Part shown: positions 17,605-26,632 of the stretch, piece after piece
Position numbering within the stretch: the first letter of the stretch is position 1
Layout: each line of letters opens with the position of its first letter
Assembly: GCF_001427305.1 (NCBI RefSeq)
Contig: NZ_LMFZ01000012.1
Span: forward strand, 610,180 to 674,179
Direction of reading: 5' to 3'
DNA from: Duganella sp. Root1480D1
GTDB taxonomy: Bacteria > Pseudomonadota > Gammaproteobacteria > Burkholderiales > Burkholderiaceae_D
Length of the DNA: 64,000 bases
The notes under the pieces: model-generated
What the model was told of the DNA's origin: nothing
Database searches by the model: none
Seen by the model: only the letters and a program-made list of their open reading frames with translations
Made by a program: the position numbers and the translations under genes

Positions 17605-18648
17605 ATGGACATTTCCGAACTTCTCGCATTCTCCGTCAAGAACAAGGCATCCGACTTGCACCTGTCAGCAGGCTTGCCGCCGATGATCCGCGTGCACGGC
17701 GACGTGCGCCGCATCAACCTGCCGCCGCTGGAGCACAAGGACGTGCACGGCATGATCTATGACATCATGAACGACGGCCAGCGCAAGGCATACGAAGAGA
17801 TGCTGGAATGCGACTTCTCGTTCGCCATTCCGGGCCTGGCGCGTTTCCGCGTCAACGCCTACAACCAGGAGCGCGGCGCCGCAGCCGTGCTGCGTACCAT
17901 TCCTTCCAAGATCCTGTCTCTGGAAGAACTGAATGCACCGCGCATCTTCGCCGAATTCGCACTGAAGCCGCGCGGCCTGGTGCTGGTGACCGGTCCGACC
18001 GGCTCCGGCAAATCGACCACGCTGGCCGCGATGATCAACCACCTCAACGAAAACGAGTATGGCCACATCCTGACCATCGAGGACCCGATCGAATTCGTGC
18101 ACGAATCGAAAAAGTGCCTGATCAACCAGCGCGAAGTGGGCCCGCACACGCTGTCGTTCAACAACGCGCTGCGCTCGGCGCTGCGGGAAGACCCGGACGC
18201 GATCCTGGTGGGTGAGCTGCGTGACCTGGAAACCATCCGCCTGGCGCTGTCGGCGGCGGAAACCGGCCACCTGGTGTTCGGCACCCTGCACACCTCCTCG
18301 GCCGCGAAAACCATCGACCGTATCATCGACGTGTTCCCGGCGGAAGAAAAGGAAATGGTGCGCGCCATGTTGTCCGAATCGCTGCAGGCCGTCATTTCCC
18401 AGACCCTGCTGAAGACCAAGGACGGTTCCGGCCGCGTTGCCGCGCACGAGATCATGATCGGCACCCCGGCAATCCGTAACCTGATCCGCGAAGCCAAGAT
18501 CGCCCAGATGTACTCGTCGATCCAGACCGGCAACAACGTCGGCATGCAGACGCTGGACCAGAACCTGACGGACCTGATCCGTCGCAACATGATCTCCCCG
18601 GCCGCAGCGCGCGCGGCGGCCAAGATCCCAGACAACTTCCCAGGCTAA
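17605..18648 (+). CDS. pilT: type IV pilus retraction ATPase PilT
   Basis: 347 residues. Walker A GPTGSGKS (130-137), Asp box EDPIEFVHESKKCLINQREVG, Walker B DPDAILVGELRD, His box TGHLVFGTLHTSSAAKTIDRIIDVFP, and the retraction-specific AIRNLIREAKIAQM motif all match PilT. It forms a cytoplasmic hexamer that depolymerises the pilus, driving twitching motility and DNA uptake. pilU follows after 2 bp. Confidence 0.95.
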   Translation: MDISELLAFSVKNKASDLHLSAGLPPMIRVHGDVRRINLPPLEHKDVHGMIYDIMNDGQRKAYEEMLECDFSFAIPGLARFRVNAYNQERGAAAVLRTIPSKILSLEELNAPRIFAEFALKPRGLVLVTGPTGSGKSTTLAAMINHLNENEYGHILTIEDPIEFVHESKKCLINQREVGPHTLSFNNALRSALREDPDAILVGELRDLETIRLALSAAETGHLVFGTLHTSSAAKTIDRIIDVFPAEEKEMVRAMLSESLQAVISQTLLKTKDGSGRVAAHEIMIGTPAIRNLIREAKIAQMYSSIQTGNNVGMQTLDQNLTDLIRRNMISPAAARAAAKIPDNFPG

Positions 18649-18650
18649 TC

Positions 18651-19787
18651 ATGGAACGCGACCAGGCTTCAAAATTCATGTTCGACTTGCTGCGCCTGAT
18701 GGTCAGCAAGAAGGGCTCCGACTTATTCATCACTTCCGGCTTCCCGCCGGCCATCAAGATCGACGGCAAAATGACGCCGGTGTCGGCGCAGGCGCTGACG
18801 CCGGCCCACACCGCCGACCTGGCCCGTTCGATCATGAACGACAAGCAGACCGCTTCCTTCGAACAGACCAAGGAAGCCAACTTCGCGATCAGCCCCGGCG
18901 ACCTGGGGCGTTTCCGTGTCTCGGCCTTCGTGCAAATGAGCTCCGTGGGCATGGTGCTGCGTACCATTAACAGCACCATCCCCGAGTTTGACGACCTGGG
19001 CCTGCCGCCGGTGCTGAAGGAAGTGATCATGTCCAAGCGCGGCCTGGTGATCATGGTGGGCGCAACCGGTTCCGGTAAATCGACTTCGCTGGCGGCCATG
19101 GTCGGCCATCGCAACGAAAACAGCCACGGCCACATCATCACGATTGAAGACCCGGTCGAATTCGTGCATCCGCACCGCAACTGCATCATCACCCAGCGTG
19201 AAGTCGGCGTCGATACCGAAGACTGGGAAGTAGCGCTGAAGAACACCCTGCGCCAGGCGCCGGACGTGATCCAGATCGGCGAGATCCGCGACCGCCAGAC
19301 CATGGACCACGCGATTGCCTTCGCAGAAACCGGCCACCTGTGCCTGGCCACCCTGCACGCCAACAGCTCCAACCAGGCGCTGGACCGTATCATCAACTTC
19401 TTCCCCGAAGAACGCCGCCAGCAGTTGCTGATGGACTTGTCGCTCAACCTGAAGGGCATGATCTCGCAGCGCCTGATCCCGAAAAAGGATGCCAAGGGCC
19501 GCGCCGTGGCGGTGGAAATCATGCTGAATTCCCCGCTGATCGCAGACCTGATCTTCAAGGGCCAGGTGCACGAGATCAAGGACCTGATGAAACGCTCGCG
19601 CGAGCTGGGCATGCAAACCTTCGACCAGGCGCTGTTCGACCTGTACGAAGCCGGCCAGATCACCTATGAAGATGCGCTGCGCAACGCGGACTCCGTCAAC
19701 GACCTGCGCCTGGCCATCAAGCTGGAATCGAAGGACGCGCGCACGCGCGACCTGGCGGCCGGTACCGAGCACCTGGGGATCATCTGA
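18651..19787 (+). CDS. pilU: type IV pilus retraction ATPase PilU
   Basis: 378 residues. Walker A is GATGSGKS (about 138-145), Walker B is PDVIQIGEIRD, and ATLHANSSNQALDRIINFFPEERRQQLLMDLSLNLKGMISQRLIPKKD is the PilU block. The PilT AIRNLIRE motif is absent. It is the canonical PilU, beside pilT, and acts as PilT's helper. It shares most motifs with the ATPase at 3209-4405, which is a paralogue. The TGA overlaps the following ATG by one base. Confidence 0.93.
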   Translation: MERDQASKFMFDLLRLMVSKKGSDLFITSGFPPAIKIDGKMTPVSAQALTPAHTADLARSIMNDKQTASFEQTKEANFAISPGDLGRFRVSAFVQMSSVGMVLRTINSTIPEFDDLGLPPVLKEVIMSKRGLVIMVGATGSGKSTSLAAMVGHRNENSHGHIITIEDPVEFVHPHRNCIITQREVGVDTEDWEVALKNTLRQAPDVIQIGEIRDRQTMDHAIAFAETGHLCLATLHANSSNQALDRIINFFPEERRQQLLMDLSLNLKGMISQRLIPKKDAKGRAVAVEIMLNSPLIADLIFKGQVHEIKDLMKRSRELGMQTFDQALFDLYEAGQITYEDALRNADSVNDLRLAIKLESKDARTRDLAAGTEHLGII

Positions 19788-20272
19788 TGACCACGGTTTA
19801 CGACTTCAGCGCCGACAGCCTGTCGGGCGAACAGGTGGACCTGCAGCAGTACCGGGGCAAGGTGCTGCTGATCGTAAACACCGCCAGCAAATGCGGCTTC
19901 ACGCCGCAGTACGAGGGGCTGGAGCAGCTGCACAAGGAGTTCGCCGGCCAGCCCTTCGAGGTGCTGAGCTTCCCCTGCAACCAGTTCGGCCAGCAGGAGC
20001 CCGGCAACGCGCAGGAAATCGGCGCCTTCTGCGAAAAGAACTACGGTGTCACCTTCCCGGTGTTCGCCAAGATCGAAGTCAATGGCGACAATGCGCATCC
20101 GCTATACCAGCATTTGAAAAAGAATGCACCGGGCATCCTCGGCACGGAAGGCATCAAGTGGAACTTCACCAAATTCCTGATCCGCAAGGACGGCAGCATC
20201 CACGACCGCTATGCGCCGACCACCAAACCTGCCGACCTGGCAGACGAAATCAGGAAGCTGATAGCGCAATAA
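19787..20272 (+). CDS. glutathione peroxidase (BtuE-like thiol peroxidase)
   Basis: 161 residues. The peroxidatic Cys36 lies in NTASKCGFTPQYEGLE, the second motif is LSFPCNQFGQQEPG, and the Trp-Asn of the active site is in IKWNFTKFLIRKDG. It is cytoplasmic and reduces peroxides with a thiol or thioredoxin donor. It overlaps pilU by one base and is followed after 15 bp by the MHYT kinase, so pilus motors, peroxide defence and signalling may be cotranscribed. Confidence 0.92.
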   Translation: MTTVYDFSADSLSGEQVDLQQYRGKVLLIVNTASKCGFTPQYEGLEQLHKEFAGQPFEVLSFPCNQFGQQEPGNAQEIGAFCEKNYGVTFPVFAKIEVNGDNAHPLYQHLKKNAPGILGTEGIKWNFTKFLIRKDGSIHDRYAPTTKPADLADEIRKLIAQ

Positions 20273-20287
20273 GAGGGGAGCGCCGTC

Positions 20288-23200
20288 ATGGGCGAGATCA
20301 AGCACTACTTGATCCAGCTATTCTCACCGCCTGCTGACCCGGCGCTACTCACTTACGGGATTTATTCTCCTTCGCTGGTTATCCTGTCGGTCCTGGTGGC
20401 GAGTTTTTCGTCCGCCATGGGCTTGCAGATGGCCGGCCAGGCGGCGCGCAGCAGCAAGCGCATGCTGCGCCTGGCTGCGCTGGTGACCGGCAGCCTGGCC
20501 CTGGGCAGCGGCGTGTGGGCCATGCATTTCATCGGCATGCTGGCTTTTAACCTGTGCACGCCGGTTTCCTACGATCCCTCCGTCACCCTGGCGTCGATGT
20601 TGCCCAGCATCGCAGCATCCACCGTCGCCCTGTCGCTGCTTAGCCGCCATCGCATCGGCTTGCGCAGCCTGCTGGTGGGCGGGGTGCTGGTCGGCGCGGG
20701 CATCGGCGCCATGCACTACACCGGCATGGCTGCCATGCGCTCGGCGCTGCAGTTGCGCTATGACCCATGGATGTTCGGCCTGTCGATCGTGGTCGCCATT
20801 GCGCTGGCCACCCTGGCGCTGTGGGTGCGCTTCGGCTTGCAGGGACTGCAGGGCGTGCGCAGCCGGCTGGGCGAGACCGGCACCGTGGCCCTGGCTGGGC
20901 TGATCATGGGCTGCGCCATCTCCGGCATGCACTACACCGGCATGGCCGCGGCACGCTTTGTCGGGCGGGTACCGGTCGACCCGGCCAGCGGCATTGCCAA
21001 TGCCGGCTTCCTGGCACTGGCCGTGACCCTGACCACGGCGCTGCTGACGGCATTGGTGGTGTTCGCCAACGGCATGCTGCGCTACCGCGCGCTGTTCCAC
21101 CATGTGAGCGACCTGGAACAAGCCCTGCGCGCCAGCGAAGAGCAATTGCGATCGCTGGTCGCCAATATCCCGGGCATTACCTTCCGCTGCCGCAACGCGC
21201 CCGGTTGGCCGCTGGTGTTCGTCAGCGATGCCATCGAAACCATGACCGGCTATCCCGCCGCCGATTTCCTCGGCGATCCGCCCAAACGCCTGTTTGGGGA
21301 GCTGGTGCACCCGGACGACTTGCCGGCCGTCCAGCAAGGCGGCCGCAGTGCAATCGAACAGCGCCGCGCCTTCACGCTGGAATACCGCATCATCCATCGC
21401 GACGGCAGCATCCACTGGTTCTGGGGCAACGGCAACGTGGTGCTGGGCCCCACCGGCGAAGTCGAACTGCTGGACGGGGTGGTGCTCGACATCAGCAACC
21501 GCCGCCTGATGGAGCAGGACCTGCGCATCGCCAAGGAGCGTGCCGAGGGCGCGGCCGCGGCCCGCGCCGCCTTCCTGGCCAATATGAGCCACGAGATCCG
21601 CACGCCGATGAATTCCATCCTCGGCTTCACCGACGTGCTGCTGCATGGCGAACTGACTGCCGTGCAGCGGCGCCACCTCGACACTGTGCGCAACGCCGGC
21701 CGTTCCCTGCTGCGCCTGCTGAACGCCATCCTCGACACAGCCAAGCTGGATAAGGGCGCGGTGGAACTCGAACTGCACGATTTCAGCCTGCTGGCACTGA
21801 GCGATGAATTGTCCTCGACCATGGGCAACGCGGCCAAGGCCAAGGGCTTGTCGATGTCGCTGCACTACGACCCTGCCCTGCCGAACTGGATCCACGGCGA
21901 CGAACTGCGCGTGCGGCAAGTGCTGACCAACCTGCTGGACAATGCGATCAAGTTCACCAGCCAGGGGGGCGTAGCGCTGGCGGCCAGCGCCGAGCGTGAG
22001 GGCGAGCGGCGCATGGTGCATTTCGCCGTCAGCGATAGCGGCATCGGTATTGCGTCCGACCGCATGGCAGCCATCTTCGAGCCCTTCGTGCAGGCCGACG
22101 CGTCGATGAACCGCCGTTTTGGCGGCACCGGCCTGGGCACCACCATCTGCAAGCAGTTGGTGGAGCTGATGGGCGGCCGCCTGTGGGCAGAGAGCACGCC
22201 TGGCCAGGGCAGCACCTTCCACGTCATGCTGCCGCTGCTGGCGGCACGCGACGAAGCCGTGCGCAGCGCCGTCGCACCAACCTTGCTGCCGCCGATGCAT
22301 ATCCTGGCGGCCGACGACGTGCCGCAGAACCTGGAAGTACTGATGCTGTTGCTGGCCAAGCTAGGCCATACCGTGACCGGCGCCAGCGACGGCGCCATGG
22401 CGGCGCAACTGGCGTCGGAGGCGCAATTCGACGCCATCCTGATGGACGTGCAGATGCCGGGCATGGACGGGCTGGAAGCCACGCGCCGCATCCGCGCCGA
22501 CGAGGCGGCCACCGGCCGCAAGCGCACACCGGTCATCGCCATGACCGCCAGCGTGCTGGAACGCGACCGCGACGCCACGCGCGAGGCGGGCATGGACGGT
22601 TTCACCACCAAGCCGGTCGATATAGCGGTGCTGACGCAGGAGCTGGCGCGGGTGCTGGGCATGCCGGCCGGCGCGCCGCAACTGGCGCCGGCCGCCGTTA
22701 CGGCGCGTGGCCTGGTGTTGAATGCGGAAAAAGGCCTGTCACGCTGGGCCGGCCAGCGCGAAGCCTACCAGCGCGCGTTGCGCCGCTTTGCCCAGGACTA
22801 TGAAAATGCCGAGAGTGAGCTCCGGTTCGCGGCCTCGGCCGGCCAGCATGCTGCCTGCGCAGCCCTGGCCCACCGGCTGCGTGGCGCCGCCGCCAACCTC
22901 GGCATGGAACAATTGGCCGATGCGCTGTGGCGCCTGGAGAGCGGACTGCAGGCGCAGGACGCGCGGCCAGCGCTGCCGGAATTACTGGAACAGGCAGCGC
23001 AGCGCCTGGCGGACGCGCTTGCGGCAGTGTGGGCGCAGGATGACTTCCCCACCGACACCGCCAGCCAGGCCGCGGCCGTCCCGGCGGCGCCGCCTGACCT
23101 GGAGCGCATTCAGGCGGTGGCTAACGCCATGCTGCATTCGCTGGAGCGCGGCAGCTTCGAGCAGCAGGAACTGGCCGCGCTGTCAGGCGTACTGCGCGGC

Positions 23201-23326
23201 TGCGTCGCCGATAACCGGCTGCAGGAATTGCAGCGCGCACTCGACGACTTTGACTTCGCGGCCGCACGCGACGCCCTGCAAACGCTGCTCGACGAATGCC
23301 TGGACATGCAAAGGAAAACGCCATGA
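20288..23326 (+). CDS. MHYT-PAS hybrid histidine kinase with receiver and Hpt domains
   Basis: 1012 residues. Residues 20-265 are an MHYT sensor: seven helices with the repeated motif MHFIGM, MHYTGM, MHYTGM, proposed in the family to bind copper and sense O2, CO or NO. A PAS fold follows (LVANIPGITFRCRN...HRDGSIHWFWGNG), then HisKA with SHEIRTP (His435), HATPase boxes NLLDNAIKFTSQG, DSGIGI and GGTGLGTTICKQLV. A receiver domain has LMDVQMPGMDG (Asp720), and an Hpt domain has AHRLRGAAANL (His862). The start follows GAGGGGAGCG. Its stop overlaps the next start (ATGA), and the product of that gene is the probable partner. Confidence 0.92.
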   Translation: MGEIKHYLIQLFSPPADPALLTYGIYSPSLVILSVLVASFSSAMGLQMAGQAARSSKRMLRLAALVTGSLALGSGVWAMHFIGMLAFNLCTPVSYDPSVTLASMLPSIAASTVALSLLSRHRIGLRSLLVGGVLVGAGIGAMHYTGMAAMRSALQLRYDPWMFGLSIVVAIALATLALWVRFGLQGLQGVRSRLGETGTVALAGLIMGCAISGMHYTGMAAARFVGRVPVDPASGIANAGFLALAVTLTTALLTALVVFANGMLRYRALFHHVSDLEQALRASEEQLRSLVANIPGITFRCRNAPGWPLVFVSDAIETMTGYPAADFLGDPPKRLFGELVHPDDLPAVQQGGRSAIEQRRAFTLEYRIIHRDGSIHWFWGNGNVVLGPTGEVELLDGVVLDISNRRLMEQDLRIAKERAEGAAAARAAFLANMSHEIRTPMNSILGFTDVLLHGELTAVQRRHLDTVRNAGRSLLRLLNAILDTAKLDKGAVELELHDFSLLALSDELSSTMGNAAKAKGLSMSLHYDPALPNWIHGDELRVRQVLTNLLDNAIKFTSQGGVALAASAEREGERRMVHFAVSDSGIGIASDRMAAIFEPFVQADASMNRRFGGTGLGTTICKQLVELMGGRLWAESTPGQGSTFHVMLPLLAARDEAVRSAVAPTLLPPMHILAADDVPQNLEVLMLLLAKLGHTVTGASDGAMAAQLASEAQFDAILMDVQMPGMDGLEATRRIRADEAATGRKRTPVIAMTASVLERDRDATREAGMDGFTTKPVDIAVLTQELARVLGMPAGAPQLAPAAVTARGLVLNAEKGLSRWAGQREAYQRALRRFAQDYENAESELRFAASAGQHAACAALAHRLRGAAANLGMEQLADALWRLESGLQAQDARPALPELLEQAAQRLADALAAVWAQDDFPTDTASQAAAVPAAPPDLERIQAVANAMLHSLERGSFEQQELAALSGVLRGCVADNRLQELQRALDDFDFAAARDALQTLLDECLDMQRKTP

Positions 23327-24306
23327 CCCGACAAGCCACCGTGCTTGCCGTCGACGACGAATCGACCAACCTGCAGCTCTTGCGCCAGATCCTGCAGGAC
23401 CAGTACCGCCTGCTGTTTGCCAAGGATGGCGCGCGGGCGATCGAACTGGCGGTCAACGAAAAGCCGGACCTGATCCTGCTTGACGTGATGATGCCCGAGA
23501 TGACGGGCCTGGACGTTTGCCGGGTGCTGAAAGCCAACCCCGCCACCAGCAGCATTCCCGTGATTTTCGTAACCGCCCTGACCGATTCGACCGACGAAGT
23601 GGACGGCTTCGAAGCAGGCGCCGTGGACTTCATCAGCAAGCCGGTCAGCCCGGCCGTGGTCAAGGCCCGCGTCAAGCTGCACCTGTCCATGGTGCGCATG
23701 GAAGAACTGCGCGCCAGCCGCCTGGCCATCGTGCAGCGGCTTGGCCTGGCGGCCGAATACAAGGACAACGAAACCGGCCTGCACGTGATCCGCATGAGCC
23801 ATTATGCCCGCCTGCTTGGCAGCGCTGCCGGCTTCGACGAGCAGGAAGCCGACGACTTGTTCATTGCGGCGCCGATGCACGATATCGGCAAGATCGGCAT
23901 CCCGGACAGCATCCTGCAGAAGCCGGGCCGCCTGACGCCGGAAGAATACGTGATCATGCAGTCCCACCCCGGCATTGGCGCCCACATCATCGGCCAGCAC
24001 GAAGGCGGCATGCTGGCGATGGCGCACGACGTGGCGCTGTCGCACCATGAAAAATGGGACGGCAGCGGCTACCCCAACCGCCTGGCCGGCGAAGACATCC
24101 CGCTGGCAGGCCGAATAGTCGCCGTGGCCGACGTCTTCGATGCACTCACGTCCGTGCGGCCCTACAAGGCGGCATGGCAGCTGGGCGATGCCTGCGCCTG
24201 GATGAAGGACCAGCGCGGCCGGCACTTCGAACCGCGCCTGGTGGACCTGTTTCTCGACCAGTTGCCCGAAGTGACGCGCATCATGGACAAGTGGGCCGAG
24301 CGCTGA
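23323..24306 (+). CDS. HD-GYP response regulator (cyclic-di-GMP phosphodiesterase)
   Basis: 327 residues from the ATG at 23323, which overlaps the kinase stop by 4 bp. The receiver domain has VDDE and LLDVMMPEMTG (Asp54). The HD-GYP domain has the metal pair in PMHDIGKIGIPD, the HPGIGAHII segment, and HHEKWDGSGYP; the GYP signature is intact, so c-di-GMP hydrolysis is likely. The layout resembles RpfG-type regulators. It should turn the MHYT kinase signal into a drop in c-di-GMP, which usually favours motility; pilT and pilU lie just upstream. Confidence 0.93.
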   Translation: MTRQATVLAVDDESTNLQLLRQILQDQYRLLFAKDGARAIELAVNEKPDLILLDVMMPEMTGLDVCRVLKANPATSSIPVIFVTALTDSTDEVDGFEAGAVDFISKPVSPAVVKARVKLHLSMVRMEELRASRLAIVQRLGLAAEYKDNETGLHVIRMSHYARLLGSAAGFDEQEADDLFIAAPMHDIGKIGIPDSILQKPGRLTPEEYVIMQSHPGIGAHIIGQHEGGMLAMAHDVALSHHEKWDGSGYPNRLAGEDIPLAGRIVAVADVFDALTSVRPYKAAWQLGDACAWMKDQRGRHFEPRLVDLFLDQLPEVTRIMDKWAER

Positions 24307-24308
24307 CG

Positions 24309-25553
24309 CTAGCCAAGCAAGGCGCGGTCGACCAGTTCGATCCAGTGTTCGACCGGGGTTTGCGTGCCGGACTGCAGGTGGCCGATGCAGCCGATATTGG
24401 CCGATACGATGCGCTCGGCGCCGGTATCGGCCAGGTTGGCAAGCTTGCGGTCGCGCAGTTGTTGCGCCAATTCCGGCTGCAGCAGCGAATAGGTGCCCGC
24501 GGAACCGCAGCACAGGTGGGCGTCGCGGCACAGCTTCACTTGCACGCCGATCGCGCGCAGCAGGCCTTCGACCTTGCCGCGAATCTGTTGGCCATGCTGC
24601 AGCGTGCACGGCGGATGCCAGGCGATTGCCGCCCCGCCGCCGCTCTCGCCGCCAGCCCGGCGCGCGCCGGCGCGCTGCGCCAGTTCAGCCTCGAATGCCG
24701 GCAGGATTTCACTCAAGTCGCGCGTCATGCCGGAAATGCGCGCGGCCTTGGCAGCGTAGGCGCTGTCGTGCGCCAGCAAATGGCCGTACTCCTTGACCGT
24801 TACGCCGCAGCCGGATGCAGTCATCACGATCGCCTCCGCCTGCTCCACATACGGCCACCAGGCATCGATATTGCGCCGCATGTCGTCAAGCGCCGCATCC
24901 TGGTCATTCAAGTGGAAGCGCAGGGCGCCGCAGCAGCCCGCGCCGGGCGCGGCAAACAACTGCACGCCCAGGGCATCGAGCACGCGCGCCGTGGCCGCGT
25001 TGATATTGGGCGCCAGGCCGGGCTGCACGCAGCCATCCAGCACCAGCATCTTGCGCGCGTGCTCGCGCGTTGGCCACGCCGTTGCGGAACCACGCAGCGG
25101 CAGCTTGTCCTGCAAAGGCTTACTGAGCAAAGGCTTGAGCAACTGCCCCGCGCGCAAGGCAGGCTCGAACAGCCAGCGGCGCGGCAAGGCTTCCTTCAGC
25201 ACATAGCGCTTGATGCGCTCCGGCAGCTTGCGCGGCACCCGTTGCTCCACCACCTTGCGGCCGATGTCGGCCAGCCGTCCATACCTGACGCCGGACGGAC
25301 AGGTGCTTTCGCAGTTGCGGCAAGACAGGCAGCGGTCCAGGTGAAGCTGGGTGCTGGCCGTCACCGGCGCACCTTCCAGTACCTGCTTGATCAGGTAGAT
25401 GCGGCCGCGCGGACCATCCAGTTCGTCGCCCAACAACTGGTATGTCGGGCACGTCGCAGTGCAAAAGCCGCAATGTACGCAGGCGCGCAGGATCGCTTCT
25501 GCTTCGTCGCCGTCGGACGTGCCCTTGATGAAATCTGCCAGGTTCGTTTGCAT
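24309..25553 (-). CDS. glcF: glycolate oxidase iron-sulfur subunit
   Basis: 414 residues. Two [4Fe-4S] motifs are visible: C25-x2-C28-x2-C31-x3-C35 (CVHCGFCTATCP) and C75-x2-C78-x2-C81-x3-C85 (CLSCRNCESTCP). Two CCG domains follow (GCCGALRFHL and the LCCGSAGTYSLLQPELAQQLRDRK block). It passes electrons from the GlcD/GlcE flavin centre toward quinone during glycolate to glyoxylate oxidation. Last gene of glcD-glcE-glcF, 1 bp after glcE. Confidence 0.93.
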   Translation of the reverse strand: MQTNLADFIKGTSDGDEAEAILRACVHCGFCTATCPTYQLLGDELDGPRGRIYLIKQVLEGAPVTASTQLHLDRCLSCRNCESTCPSGVRYGRLADIGRKVVEQRVPRKLPERIKRYVLKEALPRRWLFEPALRAGQLLKPLLSKPLQDKLPLRGSATAWPTREHARKMLVLDGCVQPGLAPNINAATARVLDALGVQLFAAPGAGCCGALRFHLNDQDAALDDMRRNIDAWWPYVEQAEAIVMTASGCGVTVKEYGHLLAHDSAYAAKAARISGMTRDLSEILPAFEAELAQRAGARRAGGESGGGAAIAWHPPCTLQHGQQIRGKVEGLLRAIGVQVKLCRDAHLCCGSAGTYSLLQPELAQQLRDRKLANLADTGAERIVSANIGCIGHLQSGTQTPVEHWIELVDRALLG

Positions 25554-25554
25554 G

Positions 25555-26631
25555 TCAGTACATGCGGCCGCGGTTGAAAATGCCCGCCGGGTCGAAGGCG
25601 GCTTTCAGGCGTTCGTGGATGCGTGCGACAGCCGGCGCCAAGGGATGGAACGCCCCTGCGCCTGCGCCAAGGTCTTCGCTCTCCACGCGGTAGCGCGTGG
25701 CGTGTCCACCTGCCGCCGCCGTAACGCGCCGGATATCGCCGGCGACGCCGCTGTCAACGCGCAGCCAGCGCTGCGCACCACCCCACTCGATCAACTGCTC
25801 GCCGCGCATGACCAGGGCACTGGCGGTGGCCGGTACGGACAGGCGCCACAACTCCGCCGCTCCCGCCTCCGCACTCGCGAAGAAGTCGCAGCGCTGGTCG
25901 CGCAAGGCGGCCCAGAAAGCCTCTCCATCGGCCAGCGCATCGCCGCCCATGCCGCCTTGTGCCGCCCGGACTGCCGCCTGGGCGCCGGACAGCCGCACAG
26001 TCAGCACCCCGGCGTGCCAGCAGGTGCCCGACACCGGCAGCGGCCGCCCCGCCCACTCGTTCATCATGCGCAAGGCCTTGACTTCGTCCACTTCGAAACG
26101 GATGCTGGCCTCGCAGAAAGGCACCGGCAGCACTTTCAGCGACACCCGGGTAATCAGGCCCAGCGTTCCCAGTGAGCCGGCCAGCAGCCGGGACACGTCA
26201 TAACCCGCCACATTCTTCATCACCTGGCCACCGAAGGACAACAACTCGCCACGCCCGTCCATCAGTTGCGCCCCCAGCACGAAGTCGCGCAATGCCCCTG
26301 CCGTCGCACGGCGCGGGCCGGACAAGCCGCTGGCCACCACGCCGCCGATGGTCGACCCGGCGCCAAAGCGCGGCGGCTCGAACGCCAGCATCTGCCCATG
26401 CTGCGCCAGCAGGGCCTCGATTTGCGCCAGCGGCGTGCCGCAGCGTGCCGTTACGACCAGCTCCGTCGGCTCATAATCGACCACGCCCGCATAAGCGCGC
26501 GTATCGAATACATCGCCGACCACATTCTGGCCATACCAGTCCTTGGTGCCCCCGCCGCGCAGCAGCAACCGCGTGCCGTCGGCACTGGCCGTTTGAATGC
26601 GGGTTTGGAATTGTTCGAGGATGGCATCCAT
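25555..26631 (-). CDS. glcE: glycolate oxidase subunit GlcE (FAD-binding)
   Basis: 358 residues from the ATG at 26631. The FAD-binding type 4 (PCMH) domain shows LLLRGGGTKDWYG, LVVTARCGTPLAQIEALLAQHGQMLAFEPPRFG, and TIGGVVASGLSGPRR. The C terminus ends in FDPAGIFNRGRMY, the usual finish of this family. It forms the membrane-associated glycolate oxidase with GlcD and GlcF. One base separates it from glcD. Confidence 0.92.
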   Translation of the reverse strand: MDAILEQFQTRIQTASADGTRLLLRGGGTKDWYGQNVVGDVFDTRAYAGVVDYEPTELVVTARCGTPLAQIEALLAQHGQMLAFEPPRFGAGSTIGGVVASGLSGPRRATAGALRDFVLGAQLMDGRGELLSFGGQVMKNVAGYDVSRLLAGSLGTLGLITRVSLKVLPVPFCEASIRFEVDEVKALRMMNEWAGRPLPVSGTCWHAGVLTVRLSGAQAAVRAAQGGMGGDALADGEAFWAALRDQRCDFFASAEAGAAELWRLSVPATASALVMRGEQLIEWGGAQRWLRVDSGVAGDIRRVTAAAGGHATRYRVESEDLGAGAGAFHPLAPAVARIHERLKAAFDPAGIFNRGRMY

Positions 26632-26632
26632 G

